A stretch of DNA of 64,000 nt from Acidobacteriaceae bacterium (GCA_003132405.1 PKXQ01000099.1:1-64000), one strand, 5' to 3'. Shown: positions 36,003 to 46,500, counted from the first letter of the stretch. Program-made: numbers and translations. Notes: generated by a model from the letters alone, not told the origin.

Positions 36003-37541
36003 ATGGCGACCGACACCCTGACTAAGCCGGTGATCGATGGCAGCATCCCAAAGACCAAGGTTTTCAAGAATTTTATTGACGGTGAATGGGTTGAATCCGC
36101 CTGCGGACAGACCTTCGAAGACCGGAATCCCGCCGACACGCGCGAAGTGGTCGCCACCTTCCAACGCTCGAATAAGGAAGATGTGGACGCCGCGGTGGAT
36201 GCGGCCAAGGCCGCCTTTGCCAAATGGCGTTTGGTGCCTGCTCCGCGCCGCGCCGAGATGGTGTTTCGGGCCGCGGAGATTCTGATTGACCGCAAAGAAG
36301 ACCACGCCCGCGACATGACGCGCGAAATGGGCAAGGTGCTGGCGGAGACGCGCGGCGATGTGCAGGAGGCAATCGACGCCGCTTACTACAACGCCGGCGA
36401 AGGGCGCCGCCTGTTTGGGCCGACGGTGCCGTCCGAGCTGCCTAACAAGTTTGCCATGGCCGTTCGCCAGCCGATCGGCGTTTGCGGCATGATCACGCCG
36501 TGGAATTTCCCTATGGCCATCTCATCGTGGAAGCTGCTGCCAGCGGTCGTCTGCGGCAATACGTGCGTGATCAAGCCGGCGCAGGATACTCCGCTGTCGA
36601 CCTTTAATCTGGTGCGGGCGCTGACCGACGCCGGCATTCCGAAGGGCGTGATCAATGTTGTGACCGGCTATGGTCCCGAGGCGGGCACGCCGCTGCTCGA
36701 ACACACAGCGGTGCGCGCAATCTCATTCACGGGATCTTCCGCGGTCGGCAAGATAATTGGCACTACTTCAGCCAAGACTTTCAAGCACTGCTCGCTCGAA
36801 CTCGGCGGCAAGAATCCGATGATCGTGCTCGACGATGCCAACCTAGAACTGGCCATCGAAGGCGGGCTCTGGGGCGCCTTCGGCACGACCGGCCAGCGTT
36901 GCACCGCGACCAGCCGCATCATCGTGCAGAAGGGCGTCTACCGCAAGTTCATCGATCAGTTTGTTGCCCGCGCGAAAAAGATCAAAGTTGGCAATGGTCT
37001 CGATGAGACGGTCGAGATGGGCCCAGCAGTCAACGAGAACCAGCTTAAGACCGACCTGAAGTACATCGAGATAGGCAAAGACGAAGGCGCCAAGATGGTG
37101 ACCGGCGGCAACCGTCTGGACAAAGGCGATTATCAGCACGGCTGGTTCCTCGAGCCTACGGTTTTTATCGACGTCGATCCGAAGATGCGCATCGCCCAGG
37201 AAGAAATTTTCGGGCCGGTGGTTTCGATTATTCCCTGCGACGATCTTGAAGACGCAATCGCGATCGCCAACGGGATCGAGTATGGGCTGTCGTCGTCTCT
37301 CTACACGAAGGATGTGAACAAGGCGTTTTCGGCGGTGCGCGATCTTGAGGCCGGCATCACCTACATCAACGCTCCGACGATTGGCGCCGAAGTTCATTTG
37401 CCTTTTGGTGGCACGAAGGCGACCGGCAACGGCCATCGCGAAGGCGGTATTGGTGCGATTGATTTCTACACCGAATGGAAGTCGGTCTACGTGGATTACT
37501 CCGACAAGCTGCAGAAGGCACAGATCGACAGAGCAGAGTAA
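36003..37541 (+). CDS. NAD(P)-dependent aldehyde dehydrogenase
   Basis: This 512-residue soluble enzyme of the ALDH superfamily oxidises an aldehyde to an acid. It shows the cofactor-binding [19 protein letters not shown] and [13 protein letters not shown], the general base Glu in [14 protein letters not shown], the catalytic Cys in [12 protein letters not shown], and [12 protein letters not shown]. The closing segment [20 protein letters not shown] recalls ketoglutarate-semialdehyde and related dehydrogenases; the substrate cannot be fixed from sequence. It is monocistronic, with AGGAGG upstream. Confidence 0.93.
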   Translation: MATDTLTKPVIDGSIPKTKVFKNFIDGEWVESACGQTFEDRNPADTREVVATFQRSNKEDVDAAVDAAKAAFAKWRLVPAPRRAEMVFRAAEILIDRKEDHARDMTREMGKVLAETRGDVQEAIDAAYYNAGEGRRLFGPTVPSELPNKFAMAVRQPIGVCGMITPWNFPMAISSWKLLPAVVCGNTCVIKPAQDTPLSTFNLVRALTDAGIPKGVINVVTGYGPEAGTPLLEHTAVRAISFTGSSAVGKIIGTTSAKTFKHCSLELGGKNPMIVLDDANLELAIEGGLWGAFGTTGQRCTATSRIIVQKGVYRKFIDQFVARAKKIKVGNGLDETVEMGPAVNENQLKTDLKYIEIGKDEGAKMVTGGNRLDKGDYQHGWFLEPTVFIDVDPKMRIAQEEIFGPVVSIIPCDDLEDAIAIANGIEYGLSSSLYTKDVNKAFSAVRDLEAGITYINAPTIGAEVHLPFGGTKATGNGHREGGIGAIDFYTEWKSVYVDYSDKLQKAQIDRAE

Positions 37542-37714
37542 AAGCCATCTAGCGCCGAGACGTTGAGTGCGCCGAGGTTTGATAAGGATTATTTTCGGCG
37601 TCTCAATAGTGACCCTTTGGACGCCTCTAAGCGTCATCTTGCCTCTCGACTGCTTCGCCCCTAACGTAGCTGTTTAGGGCTGAATGTTTTGTTCGCCCCA
37701 TTGGCGGGTGTAGA

Positions 37715-38119
37715 TTGTCCCATGAGTTTCGCGACGGCTCCCTGATCGCCAACTTGATCAACAGGAAGAGCAATCGGTGGTTCCGATCGTCGCTGACACT
37801 AACGCTGACATCGCTGCTGTGCCTGTTGGCATTCGAATCGCTCCCCGCGCTGCGAGCGCAGTCTGAGGATCATCCCAATCGCAAGATTCTTCAAGCACAC
37901 AAGCCCGAATATCCCACAATTCTCAAATCGTTGGGCATCGGCGGGATCGTCCGTTTGAATGTAAGAGTTCTGGCGAATGGAACCGTCGCTCAAGTTACGG
38001 TCGTCGGCGGCAATCCCGTCCTCGCCGAAAGCGGGGTGAAAGCCGTGATGACGTGGAAATTCGCTCCGGCGGCGGCAGTGAGCAATGAGGACGTTATCCT
38101 CGATTTCAAGGGCCACTGA
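37715..38119 (+). CDS. Stand-alone secreted TonB C-terminal domain protein
   Basis: This protein of about 134 residues has a signal peptide (RSSLTLTLTSLLCLLAFES, then LPALRAQ) followed by a TonB C-terminal fold: HKPEYPTILKSLGIGGIVRL, ANGTVAQVTVVGGNPVLAES and KAVMTWKFAPA. It is a paralogue of the protein at 19205-19573. No proline-rich spacer is present, so a classical energy-transducer role is unlikely. The start is uncertain: TTG at 37715 or TTG at 37754; an ATG at 37722 is in another frame and soon hits a stop. Confidence 0.75.
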   Translation: MSHEFRDGSLIANLINRKSNRWFRSSLTLTLTSLLCLLAFESLPALRAQSEDHPNRKILQAHKPEYPTILKSLGIGGIVRLNVRVLANGTVAQVTVVGGNPVLAESGVKAVMTWKFAPAAAVSNEDVILDFKGH

Positions 38120-38198
38120 TTTAACCGCCGCGGAACTAGAAGGTCATAAAGGTAGCTTTTCTCTGCGTGCTCGGCGTCTCTGCGGTTAGAATTCCCTC

Positions 38199-39434
38199 AT
38201 GCCTGTGACGCACCTTCGCGAGATTTCGCCAGCCGCCCGTCTGGAAAATGTTCGCTACGCGATCCGCGACCTCGCCTGCATAGCCGATGAGGTTGCGCGG
38301 CAGGGACACAAAATTCTTCCTCTCAATATTGGCGATCCGCTCAACTTCGATTTTCAGACGCCGGCGCACCTGATCGAGGCCGTCTATCGCGCCATGCGTG
38401 ACGGCAAGAATGGATATTCAAGTTCGTCAGGCATTCCGTCGGCGCTCGATGCGATTCGCGGCGAGGCGGGCCGCAAGGGAATTTCGAACATTCAGGATGT
38501 GTTTGTCACCTCGGGCGTGAGCGAGACGGTCGACATTTGTCTGACCGCGCTGCTGAATCCAGGCGACAACCTGCTGACTCCGTGCCCCGACTATCCGCTC
38601 TACTCAGCCGTTCTGGCGAAACTTGAGATTAGGCTGAACACTTATTACCTCAACGAAGAAGACGGCTGGCAGCCCGATCTCGACGACATAAGAAAAAAAA
38701 TCACGCCGCGGACGCGCGGAATCGTATTGATCAATCCCAATAATCCGACGGGGTCGGTCTGCACGCGCAAGACGCTGGAGGATATCGCCGAACTCGCGCG
38801 CCGCCACAACCTGATCATTTTTGCGGACGAGATTTATGACAAGCTCATCATCGATTCGCAAAACGATTCGGAAAACCAGGACGACGACCCGCACGTCGCC
38901 ATGGCCGCAGTCGCGCCCGATGTGCCGGTTATCACCTTTGGCGGATTGTCGAAGAACTACCTTGCCCCCGGATGGCGCATCGGATGGGGCATTGCCAGCG
39001 GTGAGGCTGCCGTTATCGGGCCATATCTCGAAGGTGTAAATAAGCTACTGCGGGCGCGACTCTGCGCCAATCATCCCGAACAGTACGCAATCAAGGCTGC
39101 GCTCGAAGGCCCGCAGGATCACCTCGTCGAAGTGAAGCGCAAGCTGCGCAGCCGCCGTGACCTGACCATGAAGTGGTGCGCGGAGACTGCGCGTGTGAGT
39201 TGTGTGGCGCCGCGTGGAGCTTTCTACGCTTACCCCAGCATCGATATTCCCGAGGGCGATGATGTTTTTGTCACCGAAGTGATTCGCCAGAAGCACGTCA
39301 CCCTCGTGCATGGCTCCGGTTTTGGCCAGCGTCCGGGGACCAAACACTTCCGCATCGTTTTTCTTCCCGATGAAAAGACGTTAACTGCCGCCTACGCGGC
39401 GATTGGCGACTTCATGCGCGAGCGCTACGCATAG
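38199..39434 (+). CDS. PLP-dependent class I/II aminotransferase (alanine aminotransferase-like)
   Basis: This 411-residue fold-type I enzyme has the substrate-proximal LNIGDPLNFDFQTP, VTSGVSETVDICLTALLNPG, and INPNNPTGSVCTRKTLEDIA with its PLP-contacting Asn. ADEIYDKLI has the ring-contacting Asp and Tyr, and the Schiff-base Lys is in FGGLSKNYLAPGWRIGW. Closest resemblance is to AlaA/AlaT-type alanine and aspartate aminotransferases, but specificity is not determined. A word repeat, CTCTGCG and CTCTGCGGTT (38161-38187), sits just before the start. Confidence 0.88.
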   Translation: MPVTHLREISPAARLENVRYAIRDLACIADEVARQGHKILPLNIGDPLNFDFQTPAHLIEAVYRAMRDGKNGYSSSSGIPSALDAIRGEAGRKGISNIQDVFVTSGVSETVDICLTALLNPGDNLLTPCPDYPLYSAVLAKLEIRLNTYYLNEEDGWQPDLDDIRKKITPRTRGIVLINPNNPTGSVCTRKTLEDIAELARRHNLIIFADEIYDKLIIDSQNDSENQDDDPHVAMAAVAPDVPVITFGGLSKNYLAPGWRIGWGIASGEAAVIGPYLEGVNKLLRARLCANHPEQYAIKAALEGPQDHLVEVKRKLRSRRDLTMKWCAETARVSCVAPRGAFYAYPSIDIPEGDDVFVTEVIRQKHVTLVHGSGFGQRPGTKHFRIVFLPDEKTLTAAYAAIGDFMRERYA

Positions 39435-39580
39435 AACATATTCAAAGAGGCGGGTTCCGCCGCCAGAACTCGAGCCCAACAAGACCTATTCGAAAAAGAG
39501 CCGCTTCTCGGAATCGGTTCTTATTTCTCAGGGCTGTGTGCGCCAATCGCCGCCACTCGCGGAGAACTGACCGAATATCC

Positions 39581-40141
39581 TCAAGGTCCGGTGACGGCGA
39601 CGTTGACGTTGAAGCCGCCGCCATTGTCGCCAACTGCAAAGTCATTGATGCCCAGGAAAAGTGTCCCGGCTTGACCTACCCAGAAGGTTTTGCCCGTGCC
39701 GATGAAGAAAAGTCCGTTGGGCATGATGCCAACATGCGTTATGGCCTTGGTGCCATCCAACGCTCTAAAGCCCTTTCTTTGGACCGTTGATTGTGGAACG
39801 AAAACGCCAATGAGGGCATCAAGATTCTTTACCGCCGTGACCACTACGCCGGTGGCTTCTTGAAGAGGCATCTGTGCGCCGTCCATCGTCCATGTCGTGC
39901 CGTTTGGTCCAACGTTTGAGTCGCCGCAGCAGTCGCTGACCGTGCCGCTAACATAGGCGACGGTAATCCAGCCTGGTCCGCTAACCGTGATAGCGGGGAC
40001 GAACGGTACAGGGATGTCCGCCGGGTTGCCGAAAAAACCGGAGGCGTTTCCCGGCACAAAGACTTGCGCCTGCGCAGCTGCGGTCGTGGCTGCCGCGAGC
40101 AGAACGAATATTGTGAACAACGTAAACATCGCAGCTTTCAT
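39581..40141 (-). CDS. Secreted protein with PA-IL lectin-like C-terminal half
   Basis: This 186-residue protein has a clear signal peptide (MKAAMFTLFTIFVLLAAATT, then AAAQA). A mid-region CCGDSNVGPNG segment precedes a beta-rich domain ending GTLFLGINDFAVGDNGGGFN. This end matches the calcium- and galactose-binding loop style of PA-IL/LecA-like lectins (G-x-L-x-L-G-x-N-D ... G-D-N-x-G). Lectin activity is an inference. AGGAGGAAAT directly before the ATG is a strong ribosome site. It is single and divergent from the Sel1-repeat gene. Confidence 0.72.
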   Translation of the reverse strand: MKAAMFTLFTIFVLLAAATTAAAQAQVFVPGNASGFFGNPADIPVPFVPAITVSGPGWITVAYVSGTVSDCCGDSNVGPNGTTWTMDGAQMPLQEATGVVVTAVKNLDALIGVFVPQSTVQRKGFRALDGTKAITHVGIMPNGLFFIGTGKTFWVGQAGTLFLGINDFAVGDNGGGFNVNVAVTGP

Positions 40142-40558
40142 ATTTCCTCCTCACCACCAGTTGTGGTTCGTCTGATGCTTCTGTTTTGGTTCCTCCAGGG
40201 CCGCACAACTTATCGGGTTTGCGGGATTCGGCTAGGGAAACGGACGTTCCCGAGTTGTTTTGATTTGTGTCCTGCGGGGCCCGGCTTACGAGCGGGGAAG
40301 GACTATGAATTTCAGGTTTAAGTTACTCGCCTTGACTCCGCCTGTCAGTGGCAATCATCACGATTGCGTGTGATGGGGAAGGGCTCCCGGTAGATTCCCG
40401 CAGTCAGTGCCGGCGGCTGTCCGAAAAACGCTTCGAGCACGGAACCGACGCTTGAAAATGACTTTTGCCTCGCCGATGTAATGCCGTTGAACTTTCGTAA
40501 CTCCACATCGGGACGCTCTCTTCCTATACTTGTTGCAGTACCCGTTAGAAATCTACCC
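40142..40558 (+). other. Intergenic region with a possible gene remnant
   Basis: These 417 bases hold no intact gene. A strong ribosome site (GGGGAAGG) precedes an ATG at 40305 that reads MNFRFKLLALTPPVSGNHHD and stops at 40371-40373. The start looks like that of an exported protein, so this may be the stump of a lost gene or a leader peptide. TATACT at 40525-40530 is a possible -10 for the Sel1-repeat gene, without a good -35. Confidence 0.4.
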
Positions 40559-41386
40559 ATGCGTCGAACGATTCTGAGCTCAATTTTCATGCTGTCAATT
40601 CTCGCGCTGGCGGGCACTCTCGCATGGGCGCAGAGTTCTTCGCCCGAGGCTCTTTATGATCGTGGTGTCGACGCCATTACCGGAGTTGGGCCTTCCCAAA
40701 ACGACCCTGCCGGCGTCGACTATTTTCGACAATCCGCCGACTTGGGCTTCGGGCCGGCCCAGATCGCGCTGGCTTACTATTACGAGACTGGAACCGTCGT
40801 GGCAGTCGACCAGGCGCAGGCTGTCGATCTGTATCGCAAGGCGGCGCAACAAGGTGATCCGCTGGCGGGTTGGCTCGCGGGGCGACACTACTACCTGGGC
40901 AACGGAGTGCCACGCGATCTTGATGCGGCGCGAAAGTGGTTCAAGATAGCCGCCGATCAGAACAGCGCTTACGGCGCTTATTATCTGGGTCGTGTGATGG
41001 CCGATAAGGATTACGCGAAGGCTGATAATGCCAAGGCTGCGGCACTATATAAAATCGCCGCCGATCAGGGCTTGCCGCAGGCGCAATATTTCTATGCGAA
41101 ATCGCTGAAGGACGGCAGCGGAATTGCGAAGGATCCTTTCACCGCATACATCTGGTATTCCGTTGCGTCCGATGCCGGTTACGCCGCCGCGGATGCCGAT
41201 CTCGGCGAACTCAACAACAACGGCTCGCTCACTGTCGATCAGATTTCGGCCGCGAGAGCGAAGGCCCGCGATATGGAGCAAGTTGTGATCCGCGCCGTTA
41301 CTGCCCGCGGATGTTCCGGTTGGGATGGAGAGTTTGACGAGTTTCCCACGCCGCCGCCGCCGAAGCTGCAGCGCTTTTGCCACTAG
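40559..41386 (+). CDS. Secreted Sel1-like repeat protein
   Basis: This 275-residue protein has a signal peptide (MRRTILSSIFMLSILALAGT, then LAWAQ). About five Sel1/TPR-like helical repeats follow: DYFRQSADLGFGPAQIALAY, DLYRKAAQQGDPLAGWLAGR, KWFKIAADQNSAYGAYYLGR, ALYKIAADQGLPQAQYFYAK and IWYSVASDAGYAAADADLGE. Such arrays bind partner proteins in the periplasm. A cysteine near the C-terminus (ARGCSGW) and a proline run follow. ATG 40559 is chosen because it begins the signal peptide; upstream in-frame codons look non-coding. Confidence 0.85.
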   Translation: MRRTILSSIFMLSILALAGTLAWAQSSSPEALYDRGVDAITGVGPSQNDPAGVDYFRQSADLGFGPAQIALAYYYETGTVVAVDQAQAVDLYRKAAQQGDPLAGWLAGRHYYLGNGVPRDLDAARKWFKIAADQNSAYGAYYLGRVMADKDYAKADNAKAAALYKIAADQGLPQAQYFYAKSLKDGSGIAKDPFTAYIWYSVASDAGYAAADADLGELNNNGSLTVDQISAARAKARDMEQVVIRAVTARGCSGWDGEFDEFPTPPPPKLQRFCH

Positions 41387-41414
41387 CCGATCGCCGAAAA
41401 GTTCGAGCGGAACA

Positions 41415-42446
41415 CTACACCATTTCCGTCCCCCACAAATCGTGTAGATGGACGATTCCCATTAAGCGCATTTCGCCATTGTTCTTGCCATCCTCGTCGC
41501 CATCGACGACCACCAGCGAAGTGATCTTCATCTCTTCCATGCGCGCCAGAGCGCTGGCTGCGAACTCCTGCGCGCGGATCGTTTTTGGATTTCGCGTCAT
41601 GCAATCTCCCGCGGTGAGGTCAAGCGCGTCTTTGCCGCGCTGCTCGAGCAGACGCCGCAGGTCGCCGTCGCTGATCACTCCGAGCAGGCGGTTGCCCTCA
41701 ACGACGGTCGTCATTCCAAGCTTCTTGCGCGACATTTCGTAGATCACATCCTGCATCTTCGTTTGTGCCGTGACTCGTGGAACCGCATCTCCCGAGTGCA
41801 TCAGGGATTCGACGCGCGCCAGTCGTTTGCCCAGCTTTCCTCCGGGATGCAGATTGGCGAAGTCTTCCTCTCTGAAGCCGCGTTTTTCGGAAAGCGCCAC
41901 CGCGAGCGCATCGCCGAGAGCCAGCATGGTCGTAGTGGAAGCGGTGGGAGCGAGTCCGAGCGAACACGCTTCCTGCGAAATCGAACAGTCCAGAGCAATG
42001 TCGGAAGCGGAGGTGAGGGTCGAAGCTCGTGTAGAGCGGGCGCACTCGCCCGCTGCATCTGCTTTGAATTCGTCGCATGTCATGCTGATCAGCGGAACCT
42101 GAAGCCGCTTGATGGTCGCAAGCAACTGCAAAATTTCTTCCGTCTCGCCACTGGCGGAAAGCGCCAACACAAGATCGCCGCGCACGATCATACCGAGATC
42201 GCCGTGCAGGGCTTCCACCGGATGCAAGTAGAGCGCGGGCGATCCAGTCGAACTTAATGTTGCCGCAACCTTGCGTGCGATCAGGCCGCTCTTACCCATG
42301 CCGGTGACGACCACGCGGCCCGTGCATCCGAACATCAGTTCTACAGCGCGGTTGAAATCGGCGGCCATAGGGCCCGCGAGCCGGTCAGCCAACGCACGCA
42401 ATGCTTCGGCCTCAATGCGCACCACATTTTCGCCGACATGTTTCAT
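41415..42446 (-). CDS. kdsD: Arabinose-5-phosphate isomerase, KpsF/GutQ family, with an internal insertion
   Basis: This 343-residue cytoplasmic enzyme interconverts ribulose-5-phosphate and arabinose-5-phosphate, the first step to Kdo for lipopolysaccharide. The SIS domain has VTGMGKSGLIARKVAATLSS, LHPVEALHGDLGMI, LALSASGETEEIL, and the conserved CSLGLAPTASTTTMLALGDA. Two CBS domains end the protein. Between ISMTC and SDIALD, where relatives have roughly ten residues, this protein has an extra stretch, EFKADAAGECARSTRASTLT. It is encoded over a perfect DNA palindrome at 42035-42054. It overlaps nothing and converges with the Sel1 gene. Confidence 0.92.
   Translation of the reverse strand: MKHVGENVVRIEAEALRALADRLAGPMAADFNRAVELMFGCTGRVVVTGMGKSGLIARKVAATLSSTGSPALYLHPVEALHGDLGMIVRGDLVLALSASGETEEILQLLATIKRLQVPLISMTCDEFKADAAGECARSTRASTLTSASDIALDCSISQEACSLGLAPTASTTTMLALGDALAVALSEKRGFREEDFANLHPGGKLGKRLARVESLMHSGDAVPRVTAQTKMQDVIYEMSRKKLGMTTVVEGNRLLGVISDGDLRRLLEQRGKDALDLTAGDCMTRNPKTIRAQEFAASALARMEEMKITSLVVVDGDEDGKNNGEMRLMGIVHLHDLWGTEMV
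42035..42054. repeat. Perfect 8-bp palindrome inside kdsD (REP-like insertion)
   Basis: AGCGGGCG (42035-42042) and CGCCCGCT (42047-42054) pair over CACT. It lies inside the extra residues of kdsD, so a short mobile or REP-like palindrome appears to have inserted in frame and become coding. Confidence 0.65.
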
Positions 42447-42566
42447 GAAGGGGAAATGGTAGCAGAGAAGCGAGCGAGGCAGCGGGTGATCGGATCATCC
42501 GGCCATCGGTGGTTGCCGCTGATGAGTATCACTTGAGGACTTTGCGCTGGATCTATTTGCGCAAAT

Positions 42567-42776
42567 CTATTTGTTTTCGGAATCGCGCTTAATCATCGCT
42601 GACTTCTTCGCATCCAGAGAGCTCCTTGCCGCGCGCACGTGGTCTTTGATGGCGAAACGGAGATGCCGGGCCAGTGTTCTGAGCTCTGCCTCGACTGCGG
42701 GAGTGAGAGTGCCGGAACAAAGCTGACGAATCCTCGCACGCAGCTCTTCAATGCGAGCGTCGGTCGAGGAGGGCAT
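42567..42776 (-). CDS. Small helical protein, function unknown
   Basis: This 69-residue, highly charged protein looks helical throughout: ARIEELRARIRQLCSGTLTP, VEAELRTLARHLRFAIKDHV, then a Lys/Arg-rich end. It has no signal or membrane segment. It resembles other short acidobacterial-style proteins in composition. I do not recognise a family. Its reality rests on amino-acid composition and lack of any competing gene. Confidence 0.5.
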   Translation of the reverse strand: MPSSTDARIEELRARIRQLCSGTLTPAVEAELRTLARHLRFAIKDHVRAARSSLDAKKSAMIKRDSENK

Positions 42777-43041
42777 GTGCGATTGTAGGTTGAGCCGCGT
42801 CTCTGTTCGATACTGCAGATACCGTAGTGCGAAAAAAGGTGGCTCCGTTTATCAAACTTCATGTTTCGCGGCCAGCTCGATTTGGTTTGATTCGCGTGAG
42901 TCGTGAAATATTTTCGTACTGTCTTCTCCACGGGGTGACTAAAGCCCAGGCAGCAACTCTTTTGGCATCAGCGGCTTCGATTGCCGCTTCTTCCACAGGC
43001 GTGGCATTCGGATTTGGCCACGTTCGTGCCTTGATCGTGAC

Positions 43042-43224
43042 ATGACTATCGACGAAAAAGACTGGAGACAGCTTTGCGCCCTGGCAGCCGTTGAGTCCGA
43101 TCCGCGCCGATTGTTGGAGATTATCGATCGACTCATCGAAGTGCTCGATGAGCGCAGGGACGAGATTCGCAGAACTGGGCAGCGATTTGAACCCGACTCT
43201 GGTTCTGGTACTTCCGGCGAATAG
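43042..43224 (+). CDS. Small helical protein, LC-x5-E-x2-P family
   Basis: This 60-residue protein begins MTIDEKDWRQLCALAAVESD, followed by PRRLLEIIDRLIEVLDERRD and a Gly/Ser tail. The core R-x-L-C-x5-E-x2-P-x2-x-L aligns without gaps over 27 positions to the small protein at 52036-52215, so the two are paralogous. Two amphipathic helices are predicted by eye. Function is unknown; such proteins may be binding partners or regulators. Confidence 0.6.
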   Translation: MTIDEKDWRQLCALAAVESDPRRLLEIIDRLIEVLDERRDEIRRTGQRFEPDSGSGTSGE

Positions 43225-43548
43225 TGCGCTTCCGCACTTGCTTTCATTAATCTCGGGCGCGACGGCTTCCCTCGCCGGTAGGGGAGTCGGCGCCATCTTA
43301 CAGCCGTCGTCCCACGCGATGTCTCTCGGTCATTCATTTGTGGCGGATATCTCCGCGCGCCGATAGTCCCTAGTTCCCCGATCTAGGAATCAGATTCGAG
43401 CAAATCGCTCTCGCAACGCCGCAAGTGGACCAACCGGGTGTACAATTGCTGCCGTTTTCAAAGGTCAATTGTTTTGAAGACCACAAAGAAATTCCGGTTT
43501 TTTCTGGTCCGCTAAGGGCGAGCAAAAACCAAACCTAAAGGGGGGAAC
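43225..43548. other. Intergenic region upstream of the phosphoesterase gene
   Basis: These 324 bases have no supported gene. TACAAT at 43441-43446 could be a -10, but no -35 fits. The last 60 bases are A/T-richer, with a TTTTTT run near 43500 and AAAGGGGGG five bases before the ATG at 43549. Confidence 0.45.
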
Positions 43549-46500
43549 ATGCGACGAATTATGAGCTGTTGTTCTTGCGCTCTGCTGGCATTGTTGCTTT
43601 GCCTGATGGCGCCCGCGTTGGCTGGAGGCCAGCAGGTTGGCGGCAATCTTCTACCCGACGGTTTTTACATTACTCCCACCGCCGCGCCCGGCTCCATCTT
43701 TCAGGGCCTGCCTACCGGGTTGCGCCCGGACGGTTCGGCCGACGCCGATGGAGCAGTGACCACCGCGCTTAGTCCCGATGGCACTGCTTTACTGATCCTA
43801 ACTACAGGCTACAACACAGGCTTCTACACGCAAGGGCCCGATGGCACTGCGATTTTATGGGCTGCGCTCTGGCCGCTGACGGGCCTGCCGTCGAGCACAC
43901 TGACTCCGAACGCGGAGTGGGTTTTCGTTTATGACGTGCGCGGCACCCAGCCGGTGCAGAAACAAATGATTAACATTCCGAACACTTACGACGGCTTGAT
44001 CTGGGATCCGTCGGGCCACACCTTCTATGTCGCTGGAGGCATCGACGACCGCGTCGAAGTTTATTCAACGAGCCCAACCGGAGCTAGCGCCGACGGCAGC
44101 TACGCGCCGAATGCTCCATTCGTGCTGTTGAATCACAATCAGCCGGCCAATGTTCCGGTACAACAATATCCGACTGGTGGCTTGTTTAGCACCACGCCAA
44201 TCAACAACAACCCGATTGCGCAGTATATGTACATGCCTTTCAGCGCGCTCGCCGCCGGCTTGGCGATCAGTAAGGATGGTTCGACGATCTACGTGGCGAA
44301 CTACCAGAATGATTCGCTGTCGACGATCAGCACATCGACGCGTCTCGTCACCAACGAAACTGTCTTCTTTGCGCCGGGTCAGTCCACGGCCGTCGGCGAA
44401 ATGCCTTACTGGCCGGTGGTGGTTTCGAATGCCCAGGGCGCGCCGGTGAAGACGTATGTCAGCAGCGAACGTGACGGCCAGGTGCTCGACGTCAGTGCGT
44501 CGGGATCGGTCAATGTGATCAAAGTTGGTGGCGAACCGAATCGCATGATTCTTTCCGCCGACCAGAACTGGCTTTTTGTCGCTAACGGAGATCTCGATGA
44601 GATCGAAGTGATCAGTACTACCAATGATAAAGTTGCCGGACGAATCTCGGTAGCGCGTCCTGGCTATAAATACAAAGGCTCCAGCCCGAACTCACTGGCG
44701 CTCAGCCCGGACGGCACCATGCTCTACGCCACGCTGGGTGGGGAGAACGCCGTCGCGGTCATTAATGTTGCTACGGGCACAGTGCTCGGACGCATCCCCA
44801 CCGGCTGGTATCCGAGTTCGGTGTCGGTCAGTGCCGACGGCACGCGGCTATTCGTCGTCAACATGAAATCGAACGCTGGCCCCAACCTCGAATACCGGTC
44901 CGATTGCCCGGGCATGGGCATCCCGCCGCAGTATTCGCAGTTGCTTTGTCCGCCTCCGAATCCCACCTCGCGCAACGAATATATTCTTGCGTTATTGAAG
45001 GCGGGATTATCAACGATTCCCGTGCCCGACGCCGACACGCTCAGCTACTTGTCGCAGATTGTGGATGCCAACAACGGATTCAACAACCCGAAGCATGATC
45101 CGATGATGGCGTTTCTACACGATCACATTAAACACGTGATCTATATCCAGAAAGAAAACCGCACCTACGATCAGATACTCGGTGATCTGCCGCAGGGCAA
45201 TGGCGATCCTACCCGGGTGCAGTTTCCGCAGCCGATCTCGCCGAATGAGCACTTACTCGCAACCCAGTTCGCGCTGCTCGACAATTATTACGACGCCGGC
45301 GATGTTAGCGGCGACGGCTGGAATTGGGACACCCAGGGCCATGCCAACGATGCCACGACTAAGAATGTCTTAGTCGGCTATGGCAACGCTAACTACAACA
45401 TCCCCTTTGACTGGAATGGCAATCCGCGCAACATCGGCGTTGCCCTGCCAGATACGACGACCGGAACGCCGAGCCCGAGCACGGTGCGCATCACTACCTT
45501 GTTTGATCCAACCGGTGGTTCATCGATCGAGCCGGGAACGAAGGACATCACCGCAGACGAAGGCGCGGATGACCTCGATTCCGATGCGCTCGGCGGCTAC
45601 ATCTGGGACAGCGTGCTGCGCGCCGGCAAAACGGTTCGCCACTACGGACTTTATGCCGACGAGAATTACTATGTCGACCCGTACGCGGGCGCTCCATTCT
45701 ACATTCCCATCGTTCGCGACGCCTTCGCGCAGAAGGTGGTGCAGGCGGTGCCGGTCAAGAAGTCTCTTCTCGATCACACCGACCTTTACTATCGCGGATG
45801 GGATCTGAACACTCCCGATCAATACCGCTTTGAAGAGTGGAATCGTGAGTTCAACGAGTATGTGAAGAAGGGCGACCTGCCCGACTTCGAGATGGTCGAC
45901 TTTATGGAAGATCATTTCGGCAACTTCTCGTCGAACGCAGCCAATCTGGAAAACCCGCTGGCGCAGATGGCGAGCAACGACTATGCCGTGGGCCGTCTGG
46001 TCGAAGCCGTAACGAATTCTCCGTACTGGAAGGATACGGCGATCTTCGTGGTCGAGGACGACGCGCAGGACGGTCCCGATCACGTCGATGCCCACCGCTC
46101 AACGGCGTTCATTATTTCTCCGTACACCAAGAGCGGCACCGTGATCCACACCATGTATAACTCCACGAATGTGCTGCGCACCATTGAGGACATTCTTGGA
46201 GTCAACCATCTGGGCCTCAATGACGCGAACGCGTTGCCTATGTCTGACGTGTTCATCCATGAGCCTAACCTGCAGCCCTACACGGCGCCGATTCCGGGCA
46301 TCCTGTGTGAGCCGCCTGTGAATCCTGATCTGGTGCCGGAATGCAACAATCCCGGAACCCGCCCGAAAACGGTGGCGATCAAATCGCTGCACGACGGCAA
46401 GTGGTGGGCGCAAGCGACCAAAGGATTCAACTTCAGTCACCCGGATATGGTCGATGCCGACCTGTTCAATCGCATCCTGTGGAAGGGAATCATGGGAGAC

